DNA of 64,000 nucleotides. Origin: Caulobacter endophyticus. GTDB taxonomy: Bacteria; Pseudomonadota; Alphaproteobacteria; Caulobacterales; Caulobacteraceae. The DNA lies in contig NZ_JARQWV010000012.1 of assembly GCF_029543245.1 (NCBI RefSeq), positions 1 through 64,000 on the forward strand, in the 5' to 3' direction. The position numbers were made by a program, and so were the translations under genes. Positions 37,177-48,639 of this stretch are shown here, piece after piece (positions within the stretch are counted from its first letter, which is position 1; each line of letters begins with the position of its first letter). The notes under the pieces are model-generated. The model worked only from the letters and a program-made list of their open reading frames with translations. It had not been told where the DNA came from and ran no database searches.

Positions 37177-38126
37177 CCCTGCCGCCCACCCGCCGCGTGA
37201 TCGGGCCGGTGGCTCGCGCCGGCGAGCGCCCCGTCGGCGCCACCCGGCCGCGCGTGTCGTTCGAATTCTTCCCGCCCAAGACCGAGAAGATGGAAGAGAG
37301 CCTGTGGGAGGCGATCACCCGCCTGGCCCCGCTGGATCCGGCCTTTGTCTCGGTGACCTACGGCGCCGGCGGCTCGACCCGTGAACGCACCCACCGCACC
37401 GTCAAGCGCATCCTCGACGAGACCTCGCTGAAGCCGGCCGCCCACCTGACCTGCGTCGGCGCCAGCCGCGCCGAGGTCGACGAGGTGATCCACGACTATT
37501 GGAACACCGGCGTGCGCCACATCGTGTCGCTGCGCGGCGACCCGCCGCCCAGCGAAGGCGGCATCGGCGGCGTCTACGTGCCGCGCGAGGACGGCTACAA
37601 GAACGCCACGGAGCTGACCGCGGCTCTGCGCGGCATCGCGCCTTTCGAGGTGCTGGTCGGGGTCTATCCGGAAAAGCATCCCGAGAGCCCGTCGCTGGAC
37701 CACGACATCGACGTGCTGAAGGCCAAGGTCGACGCCGGGGCGACGCTGGGCATCAGCCAGTTCTTCTTCGACATCGACGCCTTCCTGCGCTTCGTCGACA
37801 AGGCGCGCAGCGCCGGGATCACCATCCCGATCGTCCCGGGCATCATGCCGGTGACCAACTTCAACGGCCTCAAGAAGATGTCGGCAGCCTGCCAGACCTC
37901 GGTGCCGTCGTGGCTGGCCAATCTGTTCGAAGGGCTGGACGAGGATCCCGAAACCCGCCGCCTGATCGCCTGCTCGGTCGCCACCGAGATGTGCGCCAAG
38001 CTGCAGGAACAGGGCTTCGACGACTTCCACTTCTACACCCTGAACCGGGCCGACCTCGTCTACGCCATCTGCCGCGTGCTGGGCGTGCGCGAAACCACGC
38101 CGGCGTCGTCGGAGGCGGCCGCATGA
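37173..38126 (+). CDS. metF: Methylenetetrahydrofolate reductase
   Basis: Flavoenzyme that reduces 5,10-methylene-THF to 5-methyl-THF, the methyl donor for methionine synthase. The 317-aa product has VSFEFFPPKTEKMEE (about 29-43) with the conserved Glu, VTYGAGGSTRERT, HLTCVGASRAEV, ALRGDPP-type motif (VSLRGDPPP), ISQFFFDIDAF and PGIMPVTNF. It has about 20 extra residues at the N-terminus relative to E. coli MetF. ATG 37173 overlaps the regulator stop and its own stop overlaps the beta-lactamase start, both as ATGA. It feeds the two MetH parts further down the same operon. Confidence 0.96.
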   Translation: MTLPPTRRVIGPVARAGERPVGATRPRVSFEFFPPKTEKMEESLWEAITRLAPLDPAFVSVTYGAGGSTRERTHRTVKRILDETSLKPAAHLTCVGASRAEVDEVIHDYWNTGVRHIVSLRGDPPPSEGGIGGVYVPREDGYKNATELTAALRGIAPFEVLVGVYPEKHPESPSLDHDIDVLKAKVDAGATLGISQFFFDIDAFLRFVDKARSAGITIPIVPGIMPVTNFNGLKKMSAACQTSVPSWLANLFEGLDEDPETRRLIACSVATEMCAKLQEQGFDDFHFYTLNRADLVYAICRVLGVRETTPASSEAAA

Positions 38127-38983
38127 AACGGCTCGCCCTGGCTTTCGCGCTGGGCGTAGCGGTCGTCGCCGGTGGGGCGAAGGCTGACGACAACGCCAAC
38201 TGGACGCGGCCGATCAAGCCGTACCGCGTTGTCGGCAACATCTACTATGTCGGCTCCGAGGGGCTGTCGGCCTGGCTGATCACGACCTCTGAAGGGCACG
38301 TGCTGCTCGACGGCGGCCCGTCGGCGCAGGGCGGCAAGCTGATCGAGCGCAGCATCCAGGCCCTGGGCTTCAAGCCCACGGACGTGAAGGTGCTGATCAA
38401 CACCCACGCCCACTATGACCACGCCGGCGGCCTGGCCCAACTGAAGGCCGACACGGACGCCAAGGTCTGGGCCTCGCGCGGCGACAAGCCGGCCCTGGAG
38501 AAGGGGCAGCACTTCGGCGACAACGCCAACGGGCTGACGCCCTTTCCGGCGGTGAAGGTCGACAAGGCGTTCGGCGACGAGACCAAGCTGAAGATGGGCG
38601 GCACGACCCTCGTCGCCCACCTGACGCCCGGCCACACCATCGGCTGCACCACCTGGACCACCCAGGTGGTCGAGAAGGGCCGTCCGCTGAACGTGACCTT
38701 CCCGTGCTCGCTGTCGGTGGCCGGCAATGTGCTGGTCGGCAACAAGACCCACAAGTCGATCGTCGCCGACTATCGCGCCGCCTTCGCCGCGATGCGTGCT
38801 ATTCCCACCGACGTCATGCTGCCCAGCCACGAAGAGCAGGGCGGCCTTCTGGCCAAGCGCCAGCAACAGCTGCGCGGCGACGCCGACGCTTTCATCGACC
38901 CCGCCGAACTGGCCCGCTTCGTCGACGGCTACGAAACCCGGTTCAACCAGGAACTGGCGCGCCAGCAGGGATCCGCCAAATGA
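38123..38983 (+). CDS. Subclass B3 metallo-beta-lactamase (CAU-type)
   Basis: Periplasmic zinc hydrolase, 286 aa, with a signal peptide ending at about residue 21. The zinc ligands of subclass B3 are present: HAHYDH at residues 95-100, His in TPGHTIG and His in LPSHEEQGG, with the B3 Ser of PCSLSVAG instead of a Cys. Caulobacter crescentus is known to encode a chromosomal B3 enzyme (CAU-1/Mbl1b) with this architecture. It is embedded in the methionine operon: its start overlaps metF and its end overlaps the first metH part, both as ATGA. It looks resident, not acquired; codon use matches the neighbours. Its native role may not be beta-lactam defence. Confidence 0.9.
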   Translation: MKRLALAFALGVAVVAGGAKADDNANWTRPIKPYRVVGNIYYVGSEGLSAWLITTSEGHVLLDGGPSAQGGKLIERSIQALGFKPTDVKVLINTHAHYDHAGGLAQLKADTDAKVWASRGDKPALEKGQHFGDNANGLTPFPAVKVDKAFGDETKLKMGGTTLVAHLTPGHTIGCTTWTTQVVEKGRPLNVTFPCSLSVAGNVLVGNKTHKSIVADYRAAFAAMRAIPTDVMLPSHEEQGGLLAKRQQQLRGDADAFIDPAELARFVDGYETRFNQELARQQGSAK

Positions 38984-40056
38984 CCGACCTTACCATCCGA
39001 TCCAACCGCGTCGCCGCCCTGAAGGCCGCCGCCAAAGAGCGCATCCTCATTCTCGACGGCTCCTGGGGCGTGATGTTCCAGAAGAAGAAGCTGACCGAGG
39101 CCGACTATCGCGCCGACCGCTTCGCCGATTTCGACGGCCAGATGAAGGGCAACAACGACATCCTGTGCCTGACCCGGCCGGATCTCGTGGCGGAACTTCA
39201 TGACGCCTATTTCGCGGCCGGCGCCGACATCTCCGAGACCAACACCTTCTCGGGCACCACCATCGCCCAGGCCGACTATCACCTGGGCGAGCAGGACGTC
39301 TGGGACATCAATCTGGAAGGCGCGAAGATCGGCCGCCAGGTGGCCGACCGCTGGAACGCCGAGAACCCCGAACGCCCCAAGTTCATCGCCGGCTCAATCG
39401 GTCCGCTGAACGTCATGCTGTCGATGTCTTCGGACGTGAACGATCCGGGCGCGCGCAAGGTGACCTTCGACCAGGTCTATCAAGCCTATCGCCAGCAGGT
39501 GGACGCCCTCTATCAGGGCGGGGTCGACCTGTTCCTGATCGAGACCATCACCGACACCCTGAACTGCAAGGCCGCCGTCAAGGCGATCCTCGACTGGCGC
39601 GACGAGGGCCACGAGGAGCTGCCGATCTGGATCAGCGGCACCATCACCGACCGTTCGGGCCGCACCCTGTCGGGCCAGACGGCCGAGGCTTTCTGGAACT
39701 CGATCAAGCACGCCAAGCCGTTCGCCGTGGGCTTCAACTGCGCCCTGGGCGCGGATCTGATGCGTCCGCACATCGCCGAGATGGCCCGCATCGCCGACAC
39801 CCTGGTCGCCGCCTATCCCAACGCCGGCCTGCCCAACGCCATGGGCGAGTACGACGAGGAGCCGCACGAGACCGGCCACGCCCTGCACGAATGGGCCAAG
39901 GACGGCCTGGTCAACATCCTGGGCGGTTGCTGCGGCACGACCCCCGACCACATTCGCCACGTCGCGGAAGAGGTGCGCGGCGTCACGCCCCGCGCTATTC
40001 CTGCGCGTCCGAAGGCCATGCGCCTGGCCGGTCTCGAACCCTTCGAGCTGGCCTGA
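38980..40056 (+). CDS. metH: Methionine synthase, homocysteine-binding module (split MetH, N-terminal part)
   Basis: Homocysteine S-methyltransferase domain of cobalamin-dependent methionine synthase as a separate 358-aa protein. The fold opens with [15 protein letters not shown], continues with [13 protein letters not shown], and has the zinc cysteines in GFNCALGA and [10 protein letters not shown]. Full-length MetH has four modules in about 1,200 residues; here only the first is encoded, and the remaining three form the protein at 41476. The two parts must associate to move the methyl group. The start overlaps the beta-lactamase stop (ATGA). The break falls cleanly at a domain boundary, so this is a natural split rather than a frameshift. 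Confidence 0.94.
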   Translation: MTDLTIRSNRVAALKAAAKERILILDGSWGVMFQKKKLTEADYRADRFADFDGQMKGNNDILCLTRPDLVAELHDAYFAAGADISETNTFSGTTIAQADYHLGEQDVWDINLEGAKIGRQVADRWNAENPERPKFIAGSIGPLNVMLSMSSDVNDPGARKVTFDQVYQAYRQQVDALYQGGVDLFLIETITDTLNCKAAVKAILDWRDEGHEELPIWISGTITDRSGRTLSGQTAEAFWNSIKHAKPFAVGFNCALGADLMRPHIAEMARIADTLVAAYPNAGLPNAMGEYDEEPHETGHALHEWAKDGLVNILGGCCGTTPDHIRHVAEEVRGVTPRAIPARPKAMRLAGLEPFELA

Positions 40057-40070
40057 TCGAGTACGAGACG

Positions 40071-41075
40071 ATGCGCACCACCATCCTTTTCGGCGGTCCC
40101 AGCCGCGAGCGCCTCGTGGCCGTGGCCAGCGCCCAGGGCCTGTCGCGGACGCTGCCGGACGCCGACCTGTGGTTCTGGGCTCCGGACGGCCAGGTCTATG
40201 TGGCCAGCCAGGCGGTGCTGCTGGGCCACGACCGTCCGTTCGAGCTGGACCTGCCCACCGAAGGCGCGCCGATCGGCGGCATCGAAGCGGCGCTTGACGC
40301 GGCCGTCCGCGAGGAGCGGGTGCTGCTGCTGAGCCTGCATGGCGGCTTCGCCGAGGATGGCGGCCTGCAGACGCTGTGCGAGGCCCGAGGCGCGGCCTTC
40401 ACCGGTTCGGGCTCGCACGCCAGCTGGCTGGCGTTCAGCAAGACGCGCGCCAAGGACGTGGTCGCCGAGGCCGGCGTCTCGGTCCCGCAGAACATCGGCC
40501 TGGACGAGGCCGAGGCGGCGTTCGCCAAGTACGGCCGGCTGATCGCCAAGCCGTCCGAGGACGGCTCCAGCTACGGCCTGATCTTCGTCGACACGCCGGC
40601 CGACCTCGACGCGGCGCGCAAGGCGGCGGCCGAGCAGGCCTATGTCATCGAGCCCTTCGTACAGGGGCTGGAAGCGACCTGCGGCGTACTGGAACTGGCC
40701 GACGGCGAGGTGATCGCCCTGCCGCCGGTCGAGATCCGCCCGTCGGCCGGCAAGTTCGACTACAAGAGCAAGTACCTGGCCAAGGACACGGTCGAGATCT
40801 GCCCGGCCACCTTCGCGCCGGAGATCAACGCCGCCCTGCAGGACCAGGCGCTGAAGGCCCACAAGGCGCTGGGCTGCCGCGGCTATTCGCGATCGGACTT
40901 CATCGTTTCCGAGCACGGCCTCGTCTATCTCGAAACCAACACCCTGCCGGGCCTGACCGCCTCGTCGCTGTTCCCCAAGGCGCTGAAGGCGCAGGGGATC
41001 GACTTCGGCGACTTCCTGCGCGGCCAGCTGGCGCTGGCCGAGGCGCGGGCCAAGCAAACCGCGACGGCGGCCTGA
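40071..41075 (+). CDS. D-alanine-D-alanine ligase-like ATP-grasp protein
   Basis: ATP-grasp enzyme of 334 aa with Ddl-type motifs: [12 protein letters not shown] (about residue 89), [10 protein letters not shown], the FDYKSKY loop, [10 protein letters not shown] and the metal-binding ETNTLPGLT segment. These fit ligation of D-alanine or a similar amino acid. Differences from classical Ddl include AEDGG in place of GEDG and FSKTRAK in place of the usual MDK segment, so the substrate may differ. It sits 14 bases after the first metH part and 2 bases before the DUF4259 gene. The usual ddl lies in the mur cluster, so this is probably a paralogue. ATG 40071 is chosen from the fold start. Confidence 0.85.
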   Translation: MRTTILFGGPSRERLVAVASAQGLSRTLPDADLWFWAPDGQVYVASQAVLLGHDRPFELDLPTEGAPIGGIEAALDAAVREERVLLLSLHGGFAEDGGLQTLCEARGAAFTGSGSHASWLAFSKTRAKDVVAEAGVSVPQNIGLDEAEAAFAKYGRLIAKPSEDGSSYGLIFVDTPADLDAARKAAAEQAYVIEPFVQGLEATCGVLELADGEVIALPPVEIRPSAGKFDYKSKYLAKDTVEICPATFAPEINAALQDQALKAHKALGCRGYSRSDFIVSEHGLVYLETNTLPGLTASSLFPKALKAQGIDFGDFLRGQLALAEARAKQTATAA

Positions 41076-41077
41076 TC

Positions 41078-41475
41078 ATGGGCGCCTGGGACCATGGCCC
41101 GTTCGACAACGACGAGGCCGCCGACTTCATCGAGGATCTCGCCGAGGCGCCGGACTGGCGCACGATCGTGCGGATCCTCGAGCACGTGACCAAGGCCGCC
41201 GGCTATCTGGAAGCGCCCGAAGGCGAGATGGCCGTGGCCGCCGCCGCCGTGGTGGCCGCCTGCCTCGGCGACGGCGCGGTGCTCCCCGAAGACCAGCGCG
41301 GCCTGAAGGACGCCCTGGGACCGCCGCCCGAGGGCGCCGCCCGCCTGGCGCGCGCGGCCCTGACCCGCGTGGTCGCCCCCGCCTCCGAAATCGACGAACT
41401 CTGGCAGGAAGGCGACGATCACGACGCCTGGCTGACCCATATCGCCGGCCTGCAAACGATCTTGAGCGTATCCCA

Positions 41476-41479
<4 letters not shown>
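41078..41479 (+). CDS. DUF4259 protein in the met operon
   Basis: Protein of 133 aa with the DUF4259 opening [21 protein letters not shown] (split here only by its conserved acidic run). It is mostly helical, acidic and cytoplasmic, with no enzymatic motif that I can see; function unknown. It begins 2 bases after the Ddl-like gene and its stop overlaps the start of the second metH part (ATGA), so it is certainly translated within the operon. Its presence between the two metH parts is unexplained. Confidence 0.82.
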
Positions 41480-44151
<2,672 letters not shown>

Positions 44152-44159
44152 TGTCAGCC

Positions 44160-44324
44160 ATCCTTCTCCCCTTGAGGGAGAAGGTGTCGCCGTACGGCGA
44201 CGGATGAGGGGTCTCTCAGGCGCCAAACGCCGCGAAAGCTGAACGGCTTTCGCGGCGTTTCTGTGCGTGCGACCCCTCACCCGGCCCGCTTCGCGGGCCA
44301 CCCTCTCCCGCAAGGGGAGAGGGG
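44160..44324. repeat. Nested palindromic terminator repeat, copy 2
   Basis: Same design as 19402-19574: outer arms CTCCCCTTGAGGGAG / CTCCCGCAAGGGGAG, middle arms GATGAGGGGTC / GACCCCTCACCC, apex CGCCGCGAAAGC / GGCTTTCGCGGCG followed by TTTC. The side hairpins differ in sequence but still pair (GTCGCC-GTAC-GGCGAC; GCCCG-CTTC-CGGGC). It ends the met operon. Confidence 0.9.
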
Positions 44325-44392
44325 CGCTCTGGCCAAGTTCTTCGCTTTCGGGTCATCCTCCACTCAAGAAAAGAGCCTTGGGGAGTGGGGCG

Positions 44393-45841
44393 ATGAACGG
44401 GAGTGGAATGAGCCGCCGCGCGCTGGGCGCGTTGGCGGTCGGGGGAACGGCGGCGGGGCTGGCCGGATGCGCGGGACCCAAGGGCGGCGATGTGCGGCCC
44501 AGGTCGCGGGACTTTCCCCAGGATTTCGTCTGGGGCACGGCCAGCGCCGCCTTCCAGACCGAGGGCTCGCCCACGGCCGACGGGCGCGGGCCCAGCGTCT
44601 GGGACGTGTTCCAGGACCAGCCGGGCAAGATCATCGACGGCTCCAACGCCAAGGTCGCCACCGACAGCTATCGCCGCTGGGCCGAGGACGTGGACTTGGT
44701 GGCTGGGGCGGGGATGGGGGCCTACCGGTTCTCGATCTCGTGGTCGCGGGTGTTGCCGGCCGGGGCAGGGGCCGTGGCCCAGGCCGGCGTGGATCACTAC
44801 AGCCGCCTTGTCGATCGGTTGCTGGAGAAGGGCGTCACGCCCTACGCCACGCTGTTCCACTGGGATCTGCCGCAGGCGATACAGGACCGGGGCGGCTGGG
44901 CGGCGCGCGACAGCGCCAAGGCCTTCGCCGACTACGCCGCCCTGATCGGCGAGCGGCTGGGCGACCGGCTCAAGAAGATCATCGTGCTGAACGAGCCGGC
45001 GGTTCACACCGTGTTCGGCCATGTCACGGGCGAGCATGCGCCGGGACTGAAGGACGTAGCCCTGCTGGGGCCGGTGACCCACCACATGAACCTGGGACAG
45101 GGGATGGCGATCCAGGCCCTGCGCGCCGCCCACGGCGACCTGGTGATCGGCACGACCCTGGCCTTGCAACCCTGCCGGCCGGCGGGCGGGGGCCTGGCGT
45201 TCTGGAACCGCCTGGCTTCCGACGGCCTCGACGCCCTGTGGAACCGGGCCTGGCTCGATCCCCTGCTGAAGGGCGAGTATCCCGACGCCATGGACGAGTT
45301 CCTGGGCGACCGCGTGCAGCCGCAGGACCTTTCGACGATCCGCCAGAAGGTCGACTTCATGGGGGTGAACTACTACGCGCCGGCCTATATGCGGCTGGCG
45401 CCGCTGTCGCCGGGACGGGTCAAGCCGGCCGCGCCGCCGAGGGGCGTGGAGCTGGACGCCTTCGGGCGGCACATCGATCCGTCGGGCCTGCTGGAAGTGC
45501 TGGCTCGCTTACGCACCGAGTACGGCAATCCGCCGGTGTTCGTCACCGAGAACGGCTGCTCGGACCCGTTCGGCGACGGCCGGGCGATCCAGGCCGACAC
45601 CTTCCGCATCGCCTTCCTGCGCCGTCACCTGCAGGCGGTGAAGGGCGCGATGGAGGCCGGTTCGCCGGTGAAGGGCTTCTTCGCCTGGTGCCTGGTCGAC
45701 AACTGGGAATGGGCGCTGGGCTATCGCTCGAAGTTCGGCCTGGTCAGCCACGACCGCGCGAGCGGGGAGCGCAAGCCCAAGGCCTCGTACGGCTGGTACT
45801 CGGGCCTGGCCCGGAGCGGGGTGCTGCCGACGGCGCCCTGA
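44393..45841 (+). CDS. GH1 beta-glucosidase, predicted Tat lipoprotein
   Basis: Glycoside hydrolase family 1 retaining beta-glycosidase, 482 aa. The acid/base is Glu201 in VLNEPAV and the nucleophile Glu386 in VTENGCSD; WGTASAAFQTEG, FSISWSRVLP and LVDNWEWALGY are also typical. The N-terminus has SRRALGALAVGG and a lipobox LAGC (Cys26), so it should be Tat-exported and lipid-anchored, unusual for GH1 enzymes, which are mostly cytoplasmic. GGGGAG lies 7 bases before ATG 44393. It would release glucose from beta-glucosides in the periplasm. No transporter is adjacent. Confidence 0.92.
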   Translation: MNGSGMSRRALGALAVGGTAAGLAGCAGPKGGDVRPRSRDFPQDFVWGTASAAFQTEGSPTADGRGPSVWDVFQDQPGKIIDGSNAKVATDSYRRWAEDVDLVAGAGMGAYRFSISWSRVLPAGAGAVAQAGVDHYSRLVDRLLEKGVTPYATLFHWDLPQAIQDRGGWAARDSAKAFADYAALIGERLGDRLKKIIVLNEPAVHTVFGHVTGEHAPGLKDVALLGPVTHHMNLGQGMAIQALRAAHGDLVIGTTLALQPCRPAGGGLAFWNRLASDGLDALWNRAWLDPLLKGEYPDAMDEFLGDRVQPQDLSTIRQKVDFMGVNYYAPAYMRLAPLSPGRVKPAAPPRGVELDAFGRHIDPSGLLEVLARLRTEYGNPPVFVTENGCSDPFGDGRAIQADTFRIAFLRRHLQAVKGAMEAGSPVKGFFAWCLVDNWEWALGYRSKFGLVSHDRASGERKPKASYGWYSGLARSGVLPTAP

Positions 45842-45850
45842 ATTTTCGTC

Positions 45851-45888
45851 CTCCCGTCATTCCGCCACAAGGGCGGGAATGACGGGAG
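45851..45888. terminator. Intergenic hairpin between convergent genes
   Basis: CTCCCGTCATTCC and GGAATGACGGGAG form a 13-bp stem 10 bases after the GH1 gene stop. No strong T-tract is present, so termination is likely but not sure. The GTCATTCC arm resembles dispersed intergenic repeats. Confidence 0.55.
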
Positions 45889-45903
45889 ACTGAATTGAGG
45901 GGG

Positions 45904-46731
45904 TCAGTCAGGCTTGCAGATCAGCACGTCCTTGCCGCCGCGCTTGGCGGGGACGAGGCTGCCGGCGCAGGCCTGCGGATTGGCCGGGTCGATAATGATC
46001 TCGCGGGTGGCCGGCAGCTTGGCCGGGGTCGCGCCGATTGGGGCCAGCGGCTTGGCGGTCGCGGAGGCGGGCTTCACCGCCGGCTTGGCGACGGGCTTCG
46101 GCGCCGAGGTTTCGATCTTGGCCGGGGCCGGCGCGGGAGCGGGGGGCTCGACGGGCGGCGGCGGGGCGGCCTCGGGTTCGGGACCGGCTTCCGGCTCGAC
46201 CGGCACGGCGCTCTTGACGTTGTAGTTCAGGGCCTGGCCGAACAGGTTCGACTTGCTTTCCAGGGCCTTGGCGCGGGTTTCGCAGTCGCCGGGCGGCGAC
46301 CAGCTCATCCAAACCTGGGCCAGGCGGGCCTTGTCGACGCCTTCCGAGCCGCCCCAGATCGAGCGGCCCTTCTTCATGGCCGACGCGCCGTATTCGGAGA
46401 TCGGGCGGGGGCTGGCCTTCTCGGCGGCGGTGATGGCCGCGGCATAGGTCTTCAGGTCGCCGCGCGCCTGGATGCGCATCGCCGGATATTCCTTCAGCGC
46501 GGCGGCCGCGCCGTCGGGGCCGGGGAAGGCCTTCTCGATCCGCGTCACCTCGGGCATGACCTTGTCGTAGAGGTCGACATAGCCGCCGAGCGCGCCGTAG
46601 CACCAGGCGATGTAGCCGTACTCGTCGCTGGGCGGCGTGGCGGCGGGCTGGGTGCGCTGGGGCGGAGCGGCGGTGGTCACGGGCGCATCCTGCGCCATCA
46701 GGGCGAGAGCGAAGAGAAGGGCGGTCGCCAT
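45904..46731 (-). CDS. Exported protein of unknown function with Pro/Ala-rich linker
   Basis: Not recognised. The 275-aa product has a signal-like start (MATALLFALALMAQ). A helical domain follows at about residues 30-170 with YGYIAWCYGALGGYVDLYDKVMPE and a conserved WMSWSPPGDCETRAKAL segment. Next comes a long Pro/Ala/Lys linker (about 180-245) and a short C-terminal part ending in AKRGGKDVLICKPD. The two-part form with a flexible linker suggests a periplasmic or envelope protein. Upstream, 46732-47024 shows no supported gene or clear element. Confidence 0.65.
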   Translation of the reverse strand: MATALLFALALMAQDAPVTTAAPPQRTQPAATPPSDEYGYIAWCYGALGGYVDLYDKVMPEVTRIEKAFPGPDGAAAALKEYPAMRIQARGDLKTYAAAITAAEKASPRPISEYGASAMKKGRSIWGGSEGVDKARLAQVWMSWSPPGDCETRAKALESKSNLFGQALNYNVKSAVPVEPEAGPEPEAAPPPPVEPPAPAPAPAKIETSAPKPVAKPAVKPASATAKPLAPIGATPAKLPATREIIIDPANPQACAGSLVPAKRGGKDVLICKPD

Positions 46732-47024
46732 ACGGCCGGGAATCCTTTCGGTAGCGTCAGTAGAGCTGACTAGATCATTTCGGGCCGCAATGGGACCTCA
46801 GCATGGCGCCGTATGGACAAAGTCGCGCGCCAAGCTCAGCCATAACGACGCAGACGCCGGATGGCTCCGAAGATGGCGGCAATTCTGAACAAGTTTACAT
46901 GTGCGATGCAGCAATCGCCGGGTGGGTCGCGTGCGATGCGTATGCTAGAAGGCCCTTCCGGTGCGGCATCCTGGCGCTGTCCGGATCCGTATCTTCCAGG
47001 ACCCGCCGGCTTTAGAATTCCCGC

Positions 47025-47720
47025 ATGACCTTCTGGCGCAACATCGCAAGCATCGCGGCCCGCCGACTGGACCTGGCGGAATGCGCCGAATGCCCCCCGG
47101 GGCCTCCGGGGCAGGATCCGGCCTTCTCGACCGCGGTGACGGCGCTGGGCGCCAAGCTCGCCAAAGCCGACGGCAGCGCCGACGGCCACGAGTTCGAGGC
47201 CTTCGCGCAGGTGTTCCATCCGGACCCCGCCTCCGAGCAGAACATCCACCGCCTGTACGACCTGGCCCGCCAGACCACCCACGGCTTCGAGAGTTACGCC
47301 AAGCGGCTGGCCAAGCGCTATCGCTCGTGCCCGCAACTGCTGGAGGACGTGCTCGACGGCCTGTTCCACATCGCCAAGGCCGACGGCGCGGTGACCCAGG
47401 ACGAGCTCGACTACCTGGAGCGGGTGGCCGAGCTGTTCGGCCTGTCGCCGCTGGCCTTCCGCCGTCTCAGCGCCACCCACCTGGGGGCGGGAGCGGACGA
47501 TCCCTATGTGATCCTCGACGTGCCGGCCGACGCCGAGGACGAGGTGGTGCGCAAGGCCTGGAGGTCGGCCCTGTCGGACGCCCACCCCGACCGGGCCCGG
47601 GCCCGCGGCCTGCCGGCCGAGTTCATCGAGGTGGCCGAGGCCAAGGCGGCCGCGATCAATGCGGCTTTCAGCACCGTCATGCGCGAGCGGCGGGAACTGG
47701 GACTGGCCGCCGCGGGTTGA
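47025..47720 (+). CDS. DjlA-like protein with TerB and DnaJ domains
   Basis: Cytoplasmic protein of 231 aa combining a TerB/DjlA-type helical domain (about 30-145; acidic KADGSADGHEFEAF and KADGAVTQDELDYL, each EF-like) with a C-terminal J domain (about 160-225). The J domain keeps its HPD motif in SDAHPDRARA, so it should stimulate a DnaK ATPase. Unlike E. coli DjlA it has no N-terminal membrane segment. ATG 47025 begins MTFWRNIASIA; no strong ribosome-binding site is visible. It stands alone. Confidence 0.87.
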   Translation: MTFWRNIASIAARRLDLAECAECPPGPPGQDPAFSTAVTALGAKLAKADGSADGHEFEAFAQVFHPDPASEQNIHRLYDLARQTTHGFESYAKRLAKRYRSCPQLLEDVLDGLFHIAKADGAVTQDELDYLERVAELFGLSPLAFRRLSATHLGAGADDPYVILDVPADAEDEVVRKAWRSALSDAHPDRARARGLPAEFIEVAEAKAAAINAAFSTVMRERRELGLAAAG

Positions 47721-47838
47721 ACGGAAAAGTCTTTGTGATTGAACCCAATGGGTGTTCAGTTGACGTTCAGACCTCCAGAGCCAACCTAAGGGGCGAGGAC
47801 GGAGATTCTGGGCGCCCCGGCGCCGATCGAGGACGACG

Positions 47839-48144
47839 ATGACCATGACCCTGGGCGCGAACATCGGCGCGACGCACTCTTCGGCTTGGCGCGGTCTGGC
47901 CGCGGTGGTCGGCGGCGTGGCCACGGCGATCGCGGTCTCGGTGGCCGCAATCGTGGCGGTGGTGTTCGCCGCGACCCTGGTGGTGGTCGGCTTCATGGCC
48001 ACCGCGCTGCTGGGCCTTGCGGCCTTCGCCCTGCGCGGCCGCCGCCATGCTCGCGCCAAGGCCAGCAGCGATCCCAACCTGATCGAGGCCCGCAACGTCG
48101 GCGGCCACTCCTGGGTCGCCTACGGCTGGAACGAGCGGCGCTAG
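47839..48144 (+). CDS. Small membrane protein of unknown function
   Basis: Not recognised. The 101-aa product has a hydrophobic stretch at about residues 20-65, enough for one long or two short membrane segments, rich in Ala and Val. A basic loop (RGRRHARAK) follows, then a short tail HSWVAYGWNERR. The basic loop suggests a cytoplasmic C-terminus. Coding is supported by composition and spacing, not by recognised homology. It is a single gene. Confidence 0.6.
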   Translation: MTMTLGANIGATHSSAWRGLAAVVGGVATAIAVSVAAIVAVVFAATLVVVGFMATALLGLAAFALRGRRHARAKASSDPNLIEARNVGGHSWVAYGWNERR

Positions 48145-48252
48145 AGCGCCCCGTCCGTCTCATCGAGTTTCAGGCGCCGCGATCGCCGAGAGGCTGTCGC
48201 GGCGTTTTCGTTGGCGCTTGCCCTGCCGTTCAACCTCGTCCAACCTCCCTTT

Positions 48253-48266
48253 CAAACAAATGTTGG
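48253..48266. promoter_or_regulatory. Operator-like inverted repeat, site A
   Basis: C-N-AACAAATGTT-N-G (AACA/TGTT half-sites) lies directly before the GGGAGG ribosome-binding site of the monooxygenase-like gene at 48275. The same 10-bp core occurs at 49785-49794 upstream of the Old Yellow Enzyme gene. Shared regulation is inferred. Confidence 0.45.
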
Positions 48267-48274
48267 GAGGCGAC

Positions 48275-48565
48275 ATGATCGGCGTGGTGGCGACCCTGAA
48301 GGTGCAGCCGGACAAGACGGCCGAGTTCGAGGCGGTGTTCCTCGACCTGGCGGCCAAGGTGAAGGCCAACGAGCCCGGCGCGATCGTCTATCAGCTGACC
48401 AGGTCCAAGACCGAGGCCGGGGTCTACAAGGTGCTGGAGCTCTACGCCTCGGCCGACGCGCTGAAGCACCACGGCGGGACGGACTATTTCAAGGCCGCCG
48501 GCGCGGCCATGGCGCCGTTCCTGGCCGCTCGTCCGGAGATCGAATATCTCGACGGGGTGGAGTAG
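48275..48565 (+). CDS. Antibiotic biosynthesis monooxygenase (ABM/YgiN-like) domain protein
   Basis: Small dimeric ferredoxin-like fold protein of 96 aa. The ABM pattern is visible in VVATLKVQPDKTAEFEAVF, the ANEPGAIVYQL strand, and YKVLELYASADALKHH with its conserved His. Relatives include YgiN quinol monooxygenase and heme or polyketide oxygenases; no cofactor is usually needed. I chose ATG 48275, which follows GGGAGG closely. An inverted repeat before it is shared with the Old Yellow Enzyme gene, which hints at a joint response to quinones or electrophiles. Confidence 0.85.
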   Translation: MIGVVATLKVQPDKTAEFEAVFLDLAAKVKANEPGAIVYQLTRSKTEAGVYKVLELYASADALKHHGGTDYFKAAGAAMAPFLAARPEIEYLDGVE

Positions 48566-48639
48566 GGCGCACGCGGGAGCTTGACGGGGCCGGGCCGGTT
48601 CGCGCATCCCCGCGATCCTGAACCGCCTGGAGCAAGACC

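Noticed and set aside
38123..38983. The beta-lactamase as a recently acquired resistance gene
   Set aside because: No mobile element, integron site or compositional break; it is tied to its neighbours by ATGA overlaps and resembles the resident enzyme known from Caulobacter.
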